Assembly: GCA_014338405.1 (NCBI GenBank)
Contig: JTDE01001106.1
Location: forward strand, 78,335-142,334
DNA length: 64,000 nt
From: Paragonimus skrjabini miyazakii
Lineage: Eukaryota; Platyhelminthes; Trematoda; Plagiorchiida; Troglotrematidae
Direction: 5' to 3'
Shown: piece after piece, positions 25,471 to 37,790 of the stretch
Position numbering within the stretch: position 1 is the stretch's first letter
Layout: every line of letters begins with the position of its first letter
Made by a program: the position numbers and the translations under genes
Notes under the pieces: model-generated
What the model was told of the DNA's origin: nothing
The model's database searches: none
Seen by the model: only the letters and a program-made list of their open reading frames with translations

Positions 25471-26590
25471 AAGATACAACATCAGGATTGGACGAACAGT
25501 TTCAATGTTACACCTTCTGTTATTCGCGTGTTTTTTTGTTCTATATTGCACCAATTAGCCTTCAGTTTGTGACTTTGTATATGTCATTATGATCAGCCAA
25601 TCACAGATTGTGATTTCTTTAATACTGTTGTACATACATAAATTTGGCTTTTTGTCTCATGAGTAAGAACTGCTTGCTGCAACCAGTACGAGATCTGCTT
25701 ATTACTTGCGTGGGAGGTTTTAATTCAAGTACGATTTCTAGGGCTATTCGAAATATCTAATTCCAAGTATTACACAATCATCTACAACTCTCGAGGTAAA
25801 CATTGAAACTTTTCATTATACAACATAGAATGACAATGCATGCCAAAGTTCTGTGGGCTTCTGGGGCTTTTTTTCCGTTAGCTTGAATCATTTACCGCAC
25901 ACTCATCGACACAGAATCCCAATGGCAGTTAAGCACACAGGTGATAAATAGTAACTTCCTCAAGTAAATAGGATACAAATAAAATTAAGTCAAAATTTAA
26001 TGAGATTTGTTCATTGTTACCGAACTGGGGACTAGGAGCAATACAGCGCAGATAAGCTATTGTTTTACTTCAAAGGCAACGATTCAACATCAGAACAACC
26101 AGTTACACTCATATCAGTTTGAGGACCATCAGTCTGGATTAGGATGACTAGTCTAATACTTGGTCACTCAAACTGAGGTACTCTGTTCAACATGCTCTTA
26201 CTGATGGTGTCATCTGAGCCGCCATTTACCATTCAGCGATGTCTGCTTATTTGACCGGCCCATAAGTGCCACATGAGTGAATATCCATTTATCGTTGGCG
26301 GTGACATGTATTTGGCTGCCGGAATTCTTTATCAATCCCACCACGCATCTCTACGGGTTAAATCAACCCAAGCCTTTATGATAGGTGGCGCGTATATACA
26401 CATGTTTATCCCGTTTGAGTTCCGTTTCCACTATCCCCGTCCCGTGTTGTCTGATTTAAGTTGAACGTATTTGTCAGTTTATCCTTCGGATTTCTCAAAC
26501 GTTCTCCATACTGTCGTTTGAGCTTGTTCCTGCCACAAGGACATTACAAGGAAAACACTATGAGATCATGGACTTGCAAACCAACCTGTA
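25471..26590. other. No gene recognised
   Basis: No supported gene. Around 25560-25740 there is a run of CCAAT-like and TATA-like sequence that could be a regulatory or long-terminal-repeat remnant, but nothing pairs with it elsewhere in the window. Confidence 0.35.
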
Positions 26591-26596
26591 AGTCAA

Positions 26597-26850
26597 CCCT
26601 TTATGTGAGTACAATAGTGCGCACATTTGGGAACCAAAGGGCAAGTATCAACGCTAGGAAGACGATAGACCAGAACCGACTATTGGAATGGTGTGTACGC
26701 ACCTCGAGGGCATATCACCAGGGCAAATGACGATGCACTGTCGCCCATTGTGCACGAATACACATCAGCCGTGCAAATGAGTGTACGCGTTCGTGGTCAT
26801 ATATACGGTTTTCCATGCAATAAACAATTTCGCAAGCCAGACTTCTTTTG
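26597..26850. repeat. Dispersed repeat family Z, copy 1
   Basis: About 250 bases aligned in the same orientation to 50523-50783. Shared landmarks are TGTGAGTA, AAAGGGCA, AGGAAGACGAT, CGACTATTGGAA, GGCATATCACCAGGGCAAATGAC / GGACGTGTCATCAAGGTAAGTGAC-type sequence, AATACAC, and CATGCAAT.AACA ... TCGCA. Different frames are open in the two copies, so a current protein is unlikely. Confidence 0.65.
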
Positions 26851-28224
26851 TGGCCACAACAGCTGTTTGCTGAAAAAATGTACTCGAAGTTCAAGCGTAT
26901 GAATGCGGGTCGTCTAATTTGCTACCCGAAAGACAAGTTACTGAGCTCGATAGCTGAAGTGTACTATACTTCTCCGAAACAGGCTTAGTGGATAGATGCC
27001 AGTATTTTTTGTAATACCTTCAAACATCGTCCCCCAATTCTCAGAACAGTAGTATCAACAACTGCACGGTTAAAAAGTCTGTCAAGATGACTGACGATCA
27101 TGTGAACGAAGACCAAGCTGACTCAGTAACTTTGGTTAGGGTCCGATCGACTAATAGCGTGTGACTAGTCTGGGAAGCTGAATGTAGATGAATAGATTGG
27201 TTCATATCTGATTCACAATTCATCCCCACTTTCGAGTTAGTCATATAACGTTGACCGGTTACGTGCCGAACTGATCTGTTCAACCTCAGCGTGGTGTGTA
27301 TCCGAAGGGAAAATGTTTTGTTTTCTCGTTTATGTGGAGTATGACTGCGCGCACATTTATCGCCGTTTATTGGCGCTCTTGTGAACATCAATGTCAATCT
27401 GTAGAGTGCAATTCTCCCATCGGATACAAAGTCGTACAAAACACGCAACAGTGTACAACCAACGTGGGATTGTGCAAAGCAAGGCGTGTCCTAATCCGAC
27501 CTCCATGAATCATCATCGTTAATACTGGAATCTAGGTTATGGAGAAGAGAATCGGACTTGTTGACCAGTTGGTCAAATAACCTGGAATGTATGCAACGTT
27601 CATGCTTTCGCATCGGTCTGTTAAATGAAGTGGAAGCAACTGACAGACAGCTTGTAGGGTCAGTTTCCAGGCGACCTGATTATAGAGGTGCTTATGTGCA
27701 TCTGATTGTGTTTAGCTTGTATGGGTCACGTTATTTAGTGGGACATAACATAGTTTACTAGATGAAGCAAAATGATAATTTCTATAGCAAATATCTTTTG
27801 GAGTGATTTAAGATGAGGATTTGCGTCAGTTTAGAGGTTCACATGTAAATATCTTGTTAATAATTACTAGACAGAGGACAGATTACAGACCGAAAGAAGA
27901 CAATGATTTGAACTTGTTGGAACTTGCTTTCACTTTTGGACATTGTGAGAACTTAACGGAGTGAACGTGGACCACCTCTGATATTATGAAACGGATGAAG
28001 AAGCAAGTTCTTCATTGTTCTCATACTTGCCGAGGTTTTACTAAATTTTAAGGAAAACATAAGTTGCAGGCCGTTGACATTTCTTTCAATTGAAAAATCC
28101 CAATCTATGATCAAAATGTGCAATACGTTGGGTTGGTTTTTTCTCTTTTTCGTCATTCTGTATTTACTCTCCCATCTGCTATTCTCACACAAACTACATT
28201 GATAAAACCACACTGCAACTGTTA
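26851..28224. other. No gene recognised
   Basis: No supported gene. A 116-codon minus-strand frame (27098-27448) and short frames around it show no domain. Confidence 0.4.
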
Positions 28225-28490
28225 GACAAGATCCGTGAGTACCTTTCTAATTGGCTATGTGTGATGAAACCCGTCTGGATTACTATCGGATCGCATCTGA
28301 TCGACACGGGTCATCGAATCACGGTGGACAGAACTTTCAAAATCATTTCCCGCGTCCACTTCCGAGTTATCAGGACAAAACTGTTAGGATCAGCAGAGGC
28401 GATCATAGTCAGATCACACAAACCACAGCTGTGTGGTCGACAGGAATTCGTATAGGTTCTACATCTCCCGTGGCCACCTATGCGTATACC
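28225..28490 (+). mobile_element. Penelope-like element, C-terminal fragment
   Basis: One frame reads through the end of a PLE protein after the GIY-YIG core: REYLSNWL, then GSHLIDTGHRI (the conserved H-L-DTGH run), then a segment ending LLGSAEAIIVRSHKPQLC and, after an in-frame stop, VLHLPWP. The order and spacing match the PLE C-termini at 37480-37600 and 42790-43020. The sub-family is distinct (HKPQLC rather than RDPDLC). No reverse transcriptase lies upstream, so it is a 5'-truncated copy with a stop at about 28453-28455. Confidence 0.75.
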
Positions 28491-29469
28491 CTGTTTAACC
28501 GATTATTACATTATTACATGTTGGTCACGTGTTCCACGTAAACACAGCACACTCAGATATACAAACAAACCCACTATCACTACGGTTCGACAGTCGTCCA
28601 CAGTTTCTATGACTATTATCATTGCTTATGATCATATTCCAGTTTTATGTGTAAATCCAAGGAATACCTTATACTTGTAAATACCTGACGAGAATGACCA
28701 AAAACAGCTGTTTGTAGCCCTAACTCTTTATACTTTCCATTAGTTTGTTGTGATTGTTTGGTAGCATGAGCTTGATTTGTTGATCCGCACTCACGTTGTT
28801 GACTATTTTAACGCTGTGATTGTCTAGGTTTTGGGTGTTACGGGCCCCACATTTTTCTACATACTTTACATGTTCATCTATCCTCTAATTCTGTTTTCCT
28901 TGTCCGAACGCATGCTGTTATGTTGTTATGTTCATTTACTCAAGACGTTTTATGTCGTAAAACTAACGTTATCCGTTCCCGAAAGAATTACGACTTTGTT
29001 TCTTATACGTGACATTTTCTATCTAGCTTCATAACCGACTTTAATCTTGGTTGGTTCAGTATTTGTCCTGTTAACCAACTAGTACCATCTCCAGTCCTAT
29101 TCTATATTGACTCGCTTCAGCTTCGTTTATTATGGGTATGATGAATAAATTGTCTTCAGCATATCATTCATCTTAAATGTTGATTTAGTTCTGGATGTGA
29201 CTTTTGCATTATTTTCAACAGCGTTTGACATTCATGTGACAACGTATCATTCCTCCAGCTGGTTCTGTACAGTTGACGTTCTCATTGGAATAACAAAGGA
29301 AGTTTGTTATAAAAAGTAGAAACAACTTTTTCTAGTTACGAATTCGAATTTAAAAAATCAAAAGACTGGTTTTGTAAGATGGTAATGCCGTTTTATATGT
29401 TCTTATCAATTACTACTTGTAGAGGCGGTGTAACTCAAAAATAGTTAAACGAATTAAGCTCATGAATCA
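28491..29469. other. No gene recognised between two opposed PLE fragments
   Basis: No supported coding sequence. The flanking PLE pieces point toward each other, so this interval follows the 3' ends of both. Confidence 0.45.
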
Positions 29470-29960
29470 AGTCAGCCTGTGCACTAGTCAGTCATTGGTC
29501 AAAACCATGGCAGATAAACACTCAAGGTCAACAGCTTTTGCACCCAGGAGGCAGGATTGCTACGCATGACAGGCAGCGCCTCGAGTGGCTCAAGAATGGC
29601 AGGCTTGGGATGACACATCAACACACGGAAAGTGTTTGTCGCGTCGAAAACATGCCCGGCCTCCAGCATGTCTGGCGATCGACGAAGTCAGCTTGCGCTG
29701 TTTGGTGAAATCGCATCGTGTTGCACCACACAATAAGTCCTCGATCTACCTGGGGACGTGTTCCTTCATCCTAAGGCGCGGGGATTGATCAGTTCTGCCA
29801 ATGTAAACATCATGACAACCACAGGTGAACCGGTAAATACAGTGTGAAGTGGACAGCTCTGGTGTCCGTGTCTTAATGTGAGGCAGTGTGAGTGACTTAA
29901 TGCGACTGAATAAGCGCAGTGGCTGCGCTGTACGTCTGTTGGATGACCTTCGTCAGTCAT
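29470..29960 (-). mobile_element. Penelope-like element, GIY-YIG domain and C-terminus (minus strand)
   Basis: On the minus strand, about 29850 to 29770 reads HCIYRFTCGCHDVYIGRTDQ, the cysteine-rich lead-in and YIG core of the PLE GIY-YIG endonuclease. It is followed by a KEHVPR segment, then SSIARHAGG. Near 29560-29480 comes a C-terminus of the form LEALPVMRS.PASWVQK ending in YLPW. Stops and a frame change break it, and reading must switch frame near 29840. No reverse transcriptase lies upstream (30.0-30.3 kb on this strand). It is a truncated pseudogene from a sub-family related to the fragment at 28225. Confidence 0.8.
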
Positions 29961-32900
29961 CGCGTTACAAACGACATATTATTATCCGCAATGTATGGTG
30001 ACTTTGTTGAGTTTGTCATGTTCACTTACTATGCTGTTAATTACCACATTCGTTGCTGTCTCCAACCTTTAATGCACGGATCGGTTGATTTGCTAGTGTC
30101 ACTTCAGATTTTAGGCGTTAATCCCTCATTCGATTAACATCCATCCGCCGCACGCACTTGGCGGTGAATCTCATCGACTGCGTTTAATCGATCGACTCCA
30201 AGGTCATAAAGAACCAGTGTTGTGCTTCCCGGACTATAGTAACAGTTTTACTAGAGCCCTTCAAAGAAACTTGTGTTAAGGACACTCGCGGATGTATCTT
30301 TTGAATTTCCCCGTTCGCTCTCTTTCTTTCAGATTTTGTATTTGAATCGGTAAGTCTCCTCGATGTTATAAATTAACTCGGGCGTTCTGCAGGGGAAAAT
30401 CATTCCTCTCTGTTTTCATTTAGGTGAAAAGATATACACTTTTATTCCTAGTACCTTCCTTTACAGATATGCTGGTGGTATTGTGGGTGCAGGTTATTAT
30501 ACCACTGAAAGAACAGCCATCTGGTTGCTTATTAAACAGAGCTTAATGCCCACCAGTTCGATATTGAACGGAACAGATTAAAAGTTGTTTGTACTCATTT
30601 TATGATTGTCCTCACTTTGTCTATACTTGTGTTTATTGTAGATGGCATAAAAATATGTAAAATTTCAAGCCACAGATTTGAAGAAGGGTGAGCGTTTAAA
30701 ACCTGATTGACTTGCCAACAAAACAGCACGGATGTTATTTTGCACATACAAAATAATGTCCGCATCCACCAGACAACACTTGCTCTAACTTGAACACTAA
30801 ATATATGTCACGTCTTCACATGACAGTTTGCGATCAGTGACGTTGTCTCCTTCTCGCTATACGTTATCAAACTACTCTGTGAACGTATATTGGTAAATTC
30901 TTGATGCTCCTATTTGTATGTTGGTAAACTGTTCTACCGAAACTCGACGTTTCGTATCTACATTTCTGTTCATAGATAACTTATGTTTTGAGAAACTGAG
31001 AAGTTTGTTCGATTGGGGTTATGGAAATTCAAATCATTCTGTCGAAGATGTCTAGTTTGTCGACAAAGTGTTGACCACGCACATCATTCAGTTAGCATAC
31101 ACACACCGTCCTTTACGGAAAGCAACTGTTTCATATTTTTTGAGAAACATGGGTTGCTGACCAGATGGTACCGTTTCTATCAGTCGTTGTGAATAACCAC
31201 TATCAAGATAAGTCAAACTTAGTTGGTGTAGTTCATTTGCTAAAATTTCACTAATGCACATTTCTTGTCTGATCATCAAATATATAGTTTGGCATTTTTC
31301 GGATATCTTTGAAGTCAAATTACCAGGGTGAAAGTATTAGCCAGTTAGAGTATTTTTTCGGTAGATAACACGCCAAAAAGATCCATCTGTTCTTTTAATC
31401 TTTTCGGCAACTGAGAGCTACCTTACCCCAATAGCGTCGCTTTCTGACTTGTAATGTGCGATTATGTGCAAACAGCTCCTTTATTTTTGTGACATTTTTC
31501 AATGATTTTACCCTCCCAACCCGAGGGAGTGTCATCAGCATGTGTTCTGACGTATTTTTTCAAGGGTACACTTTGTCAAAATTTACCTTTCCAATTTGGT
31601 GAGGAAACTATTGACTGGGACAAGACCAAGCAGATTGTTTATTGTTACACTAGAAGCTTGGCGATAATTTGTCTTAGCATGTAAAACATGTACATAGCAA
31701 AGACATTCATTTCGGTTCACTTACTAGGACTGCTATATTTATCACCGTTATATGTGGTGATTTACTTTATAATATGTTTATATGCCTGTGATGCGCGTAT
31801 GTATTTTAAGTAATTAGATTGGGACGCTGAGAGTAATTGACTAAACCTGAGCTTCAGAACAGTAGAAAGAGTTGAGACGTAAAGAGTAATAACATGTTTC
31901 CCTATCAACTGTTTACATTAAGCTTCACTACTTGTAACTTGAAACAACTGAAAATACTGAAACATATCAACCTTGAATTCTTTTGTATGGAAGCTAAACA
32001 GTGGTTTAACGGTACAGTACAACTTTCTCTCAGGTTGTGTTTATGGTTCAGCATAACAGGCTGCATTGTTATAATATATACTGAGGACTATTACTTGACC
32101 GAACTAGTACGGATGGTTACATTCAAGAGTTATTAAAAATATTCTATGAGCAGTTTATAAGCGTATAGTTTAATCCACCATTTTAATTTAGCGCGTGAGT
32201 CACCAATGGTAGCCAAATGTCAATCATATTGTTTAGCTTTCTGAAATTAAACCCCTGAGCTGGTCCAATAGGAAAATGCTTCATTTTTAGCAGATCTATC
32301 GAGCAAGTCGAATGCCGAGTACATTTGGTTTGAACTTGGAATAATTCCTGTATAAGGTAGCTGCAATATGCGAAGTATCGCTTGCTATTGTCGTATGATT
32401 AGTATGTCCTATTTCCCTCAAAACCAGCTGACTCAGCATTTTGAATTCCAGACAGCGTCCATGTATTGCAATGTTATGACTAACTGAGATCCTACTTAAT
32501 CTTTATGATTTTCTATCAAATTTTGGAACGTTGAGTTAGACGAACATACATTCTACTAATGACCACTGTTGACGAAACAAAAATGTGAACACGTTAGTTA
32601 GTGTGAGTATACTCTACCCAAAAAACTGAGGTCAGTCAGTGGTCACGTTTGTATTTCGAGAATTCAGATATCAGGATATTCACCAGAGTTATTACTAGAA
32701 AATTCGGTGGATTTGTCTGTTGTGGGGAGATCTCAAAATGAAAAATCAGTGCGCCGAACGAACTACTAACCAGTAGTACAATTGTAGATCTCCTCTGTGG
32801 CAAGTTAATGGTAGTTGTGTGAGATACCCGTGTTCACATCATACTTACTGTAAAGTATTTGAATGAGTGTAGGTTCAGTGTGAATTTTCTGAGCATTTGA

Positions 32901-35264
32901 TAAGAATTCGTAGCACAGCTGCCAGATCACAAACTGTATACAAACATGTTGCTTCTCACATCAGTCTGAGATCAGCCGTAGTCTTGAATTTCCACTTTTG
33001 GAGAACGTTCTACTACGAGATTATTGTGGATGAATATATTAATTGAAGACGGCTACTGTATAGCGTACAATTTCCTATCATGTTCAGTCAATAGTTGGAA
33101 CAAAACAGAAGTTTAGCCAAATGTAGAAGATGGATTGTAAAGTTGTTTATTCAGGAACTGAGAAAATTCGTCCCTATCGTTTGCATTCCCTATTTTTCCC
33201 ACTAACCTGATACTTGTTCCCAACATCTCACCCACCCTGTTTTGTTTTATTGAACTAATGTATCATTAAATGTCCGCGGCGCGAATGGCCATTCTTGTCC
33301 TGGTCTGCTGGCGTGACGGCTCACCTCTGACCATGCTGGTCCTGTTGAGGAACGATCGATTTTGCTGGACGAGACTATCGTCACGAACGATTGAGGTTTG
33401 TCTTTTGTAATTATTGATGCATATCTTTAATAGTACCGTAGAAATTGTTGGATCCGATCTTGTTTTCATTTTGGGGATCCGTAACGTGTAACTCAACGAT
33501 CAAACGTGAATCGTTACATGGACTGTACACTGAAGCATGTGTATCGAATCTACAATGTCATGAAGCACTATATACAGTAACATTAAAACGGTCAGAAAAT
33601 TTGCCCGTTTTCCTCTTTTTGTTCAAAATGTCCATTAGTGTTGTTTTATATATTAGAAATGCAGTTGTCAACCGTTTCTTCAGTCCACTAACGAGATTCA
33701 CTACGAACTACTTTCGAGACGGTTGCATGTCAAAAACCTCCTTGTGACACATTAAAATAGTTGAGTGGGCACTATTCCCATACAATAATTGTCCGTCGTA
33801 GAGAATCGCATTTTGCAATATGCACCTTCAGCTTGCTGTGGAAAAGTTCAACAGAACGTTTGTTTTGCTAAAAAAATGAAACCACCCCATGCGTCCTCTT
33901 GTGAGTACCGTCTACGCAAGCGATTTTGCTAAACCTAGGTAGGTGAGTCATCAAAGTATGCCTCTTGGTTTCCTGGCGCATAACAAGCTAAGCTGACCGC
34001 AGATGTTAGCAGAACAGAATATTAATCCCATTTTTCTTCTTTTAGGGTTTCGGTGTGACTACCTAGTATTCAAATCATCTTTACAACCGGACCAATCCTT
34101 CTGTCTTGTTCAATAACTTGTGCGTTGTTAGTCTGTTGTTATTCCACTCGAGAGAGAGAGATGGCAAAATGATACAAGTCCGCAGTTTGCAGTTCGTCTC
34201 TTTCACTTGTATTTTTGTTCCCACTTGTTAACATGACCGTCCCAGTGAAAAAAAACCAACAGCATTGCCCGCATTGTTTGATGGTAGGTGTTATTTTATC
34301 CCAAATTCCCTTTTGCGTTGTCTGAGTGGCATACTTTGTCAAATATCCACATTGACATTGCTGAAGAGAATGCAGCCAAGCGACAAACTGACAACAATGC
34401 ACCTCGAAGTGGGACCACATGACTCATGCCAGGTGATCACGTGTCCTATCACGGGAGGCACACATCAAACGACGGAGCCAAATTAAGCGTTAAATCACAT
34501 GGTTGTCTCGCTGCCCCACGTACCGCTTCGTTCAATCGTCTGCACAAGCTATGAAGCAAACTAAAATGAGGGTATTTAAAACACTCGTCGAAGGTCATCC
34601 AAACAGTATATGTGAATGCTACACTTGGCTTAGTTTGTAACGAGAAACGGCGAACTATGAGACATGGACAGCAACGCCTACTGTTATAAGACTATAAAAA
34701 CTAACAACAGTCAGACCGATTACTTTTCCATTGTCAAGATAGGTAGTTAGCCAGCATGAAAGAGGAGATCATCAAGTCCATGGTTCTCTCATTTTCATTT
34801 GGACACATAGAGTATGCTTAATTTGATCAATTGCAGGTGCCTGTGTAAACCGTAAGAAACATGAATTCGATTACAGCAATTGGGCTACGACTGCGCGATC
34901 TGTCATTTAAATGTGATTACATTAGACACCTGTCGTCTCTGATACTTACAGATTTGCTGGACCTTACATTTCGTACACCTGAATTTAATGTGCTGTTCTA
35001 AACCAAAGAGGTGAATGCCTTAAGTTAGGGACAGTTGGTGCCGTCTGACATTGCATACACTAGTTTGCATGTAACTACGGATAAATTTGACATTACTATG
35101 CATAACTATAAGATGTTTGATCTTCAGAAATATGGAGCATTTACACAGATGAACACAGAAGCTTGTATTAATAGAGAAAGGCAAGACGGCTGAAAAATGC
35201 AACAAACCAGGTATCTACAGTCGTTAGATGATACCCAGCCAGTGATTACGTTATTGACCCAACG
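29961..35264. other. No gene or repeat recognised
   Basis: More than 5 kb with no supported gene or shared repeat. A small arginine-rich minus-strand run near 33270-33350 sits in a GC-richer patch but is too short to assign. The 93-codon minus-strand frame at 34139-34420 shows several cysteines without a clear zinc-finger spacing. Confidence 0.4.
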
Positions 35265-36560
35265 TGTAAAGGTATAATGCATTAAAACGGAAATTTGACA
35301 AATATAATAATAAAGAATCATTTGGTTTGATTGAACATCCCAACGAAATCAGTTTAGCAGACAAAGTCATGTGTTTAACAGACGTTCAGTCACTGCTTAA
35401 GAATGTTCCATTACACGAGACTGAGGGCTTTCATATGAAACTTCCTATGGAACTACTGAAACCATCTCTATTACTGTGCACTAAGAGAACATCGGTTTTA
35501 GTTTTCATAATAAGCCTTATCGATAAATCGACGGAGTCACTATGAAGAACTCGTTCGAACCAATCTTTGCTGATTTTCGTAGGTTGCTGATAGAAGGACG
35601 AGTTGCTAAAGACATTTCGGCGTTGCCGTTGTACAAATGTTGTGTATGAAATCCTCATCTTTGCGCAATCTCCGCAAACGATTGATGAGATGGTAAAACA
35701 GTTTAATTCCCATCATGCTAATTTGACAGTTACCTGTGAACTGGAACAATCGGGCGCCTACAATTTTTAAGATATCCTCATTAGTCGCAAGGATAGTGGA
35801 TCAAGATAAAGGTATGTTTTCCGAAAGCTCACCTGCACTGATCAGTACACCCACTTCACGAACCCTGCACCAATGAAGAACGGGCGAGTATTGGTCAAAA
35901 GATTGTTTGCGCTCGCTAAACATATTTATTCGCTAGAATATCTAATCAACGAACAACGACAGCTTACAGTAATGTTGTAAGATAGTGAGCATCCATTGAA
36001 ATTTGTCAATAGACACAACGGGCAACACATAGAAGTAGACAAGGTCTCAACGACTAAGAGAACAAATTCTACTACCATAGTGAAACTTCTTTGCTTCGAA
36101 CCATAAAAGGTCTCGTCGTATAGATTAAGCGAGCTTAAAGCGTGGCTGAAATGGTAATGGTCGATGAAACTCACAAATTGCCTTTACCTTCAATAAAAAG
36201 CGAGCAGTTTATTGGCGCCAACTCACATTGAATCTATCAATTTGTGTGTAACTACGTCGAAATTTACATCGGTAGAACCAATGTGTGCTTGAACTCTACA
36301 ATGCAAAAGCATTTGCCGAAATGGGGTCAGAACGTGAATACAAAATCTACGTCATTCCTCCCGAGATCACACAAACTTCCGGCATAATCTGTCGCTAACA
36401 ATATTTTGGCCACTAGTTATCGGATTAATCGCGAATCTACATTCAGGATTATAATACGCTACGCGAATCCGCGTTTCCTACGTTACCTTGAGGCGGTCGC
36501 GATTTGCTGTCTGAAATCAGTAGTTCATTTCAGAAACAATTGTATGTAAGTCTTAGACTC
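35265..36560 (+). mobile_element. Penelope-like element remnant, same family as the 52 kb copy
   Basis: Translated homology to the PLE at 52 kb runs in order. ADKVMCLTDVQSLLKNVPL is the motif A region with its aspartate kept. Next come a degraded palm (DKSTESL for the QIEG..SPLG region, no clear YVDD), an F.SHHANLTVTCELE run and a DILISRKD segment. A thumb-like QYTHFTNPAPMKNGRVLVKR follows, and near 36240-36320 a GIY-YIG core CVCNYVEIYIGRTNVCL ... KHLPKW. The C-terminus is ILATSYRIN ... PRFLRYLEAVAICCLK. Many stops and several frame changes make it a non-functional pseudogene. The 5' end is missing. Confidence 0.82.
36240..36335 (+). pseudogene. PLE GIY-YIG endonuclease segment
   Basis: Reads QFVCNYVEIYIGRTNVCLNS then QKHLPKW. 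The Y-I-G-R-T core and the H-L-P-W run match the endonuclease domain of canonical Penelope elements. Compared with the 52 kb copy it has kept YIG but lost one lead-in cysteine. Confidence 0.75.
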
Positions 36561-36599
36561 CAGTGGACCTAACAACTGCTGTTTTATTTCCCCATCCAC

Positions 36600-37790
36600 C
36601 AGTGTTATATACATTCCTGGTTCCATCCGACGGAAACAAACTTGGAATGACCAGTACATTCACTTTGACAGTTTCGCTCCGCTAAACCAAAAACGAAACT
36701 TCATACAATGTCTGACGGGTAGGGCGTTAAAGATCTGCACCCCTGACACTTTACAAGCTGAGCTAGACTTTCCACAAGTAGTGGTCACGCAGAATGACTA
36801 CCCAGTGCGTTTCATTCAAAAGGCGGTACAGTTGGCACTTAATCCACTCTCTGTGAATAAGAAACTTGCGTTCATCAGTCTCCCTTTCAAGGGAGATCTC
36901 ATGGCCATGGTTATCTCAAGAAAGCTCAAAAAGTCAGTCGAAACAACCTACCTTGTCGCTCAATTGTGCGTGATTTGCGGTTCAACTCTCGTTATCATGT
37001 CACAACTCAAAGACGAACTTCCATGTTCTACAATCAGCTGTTGTTTGTACTCATTTGTTTGCTCGTGTCGAACATCATATATTAGCAGTACTACAAGGCG
37101 ATTGTCTGATAGTGTGTGACTGAGCAATGGTATGATTAAAACGGTTTCAAGCGCGACTGTTGCTCATTTCACCGACTCTAATTATTCTGGTCAAAGCAGA
37201 GAGAAGACATATATCGCGAGAGGTTACCATTTCGTTTCATTCTCATTAGTCGCCAACGTAAAACCAGCAGATTTAATAAAAACCGCGTGTGGCAACAACA
37301 GTTGAACGAACGAACCACACATTTCTGATCTTTCACGCACTAATAATGCAGTCAATTCCGCGGCAAGGAGATTGATTGCGTCAGCGCCTTCTGTGGACAC
37401 AAAACTGGCCGATGTTGTTTGATTAGCATTGCCTCGCTTATCGCTGACGGTTTCGGGTTGCGATTATGTAACTATATCGTGAACGATCAAAAATGGTGAG
37501 AGTCCGAATGTTGACCGTTGCCGAGACCATTAGTATCCGATTACGCGACCCCGACCTCTGCGCTCAGAAGAAGTTCATGCGGACACTTGACCTCTCCTGG
37601 CCCGCAATCAATCAAGCCCACGTTTTGGAACAGCGATGTGTGTAACTGATAACAAACGCGCCGTCCATAATCTATTGGCCGTTTTTCTGGCTCACCTCAG
37701 CTATTGTTTTCATATTTATTGTGTTGTAATTAGCCTCATGGTCAATCACAGAAGACAAGTCTTGTTCGTTACTTTGTCGTTCTCATGATT
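36600..37790 (+). mobile_element. Penelope-like element remnant of a second family, thumb to 3' tail
   Basis: Starts with a thumb-like RKQTWNDQYIHFDSFAPLNQ. From 36781 a 112-codon open frame carries KKLAFISLPFKGDL and CLYSFVCSCRTSYISSTTRR, a GIY-YIG core with YIG changed to YIS, before a stop at 37117-37119. After a poorly preserved stretch, the C-terminus MLTVAETISIRLRDPDLCAQ with KKFMRTLDLSWP is readable at about 37490-37600. The 3' tail that follows recurs twice near 10.1-10.56 kb. The piece lies about 50 bases after a PLE of a different family, in the same orientation. Confidence 0.8.
36781..37119 (+). pseudogene. PLE linker and GIY-YIG fragment, 112-codon open frame
   Basis: The longest intact piece of the second-family PLE. 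Residues about 29-44 read KLAFISLPFKGDLMAM, equivalent to KVFIELPFKGDYNM in the 52 kb PLE. Residues about 85-106 hold C-L-Y-S-F-V-C-S-C then S-Y-I-S-S-T-T-R-R. The glycine of YIG is replaced and the frame stops just after, so an active nuclease is not expected. Confidence 0.75.

Noticed and set aside
25560..25740. Possible LTR-like promoter block
   Set aside because: No matching second copy, primer-binding site or polypurine tract in the window.
34139..34420. Cysteine-containing 93-codon minus-strand frame considered as a gag zinc knuckle
   Set aside because: Cysteine spacing does not fit CCHC and no retroelement enzymes are nearby.
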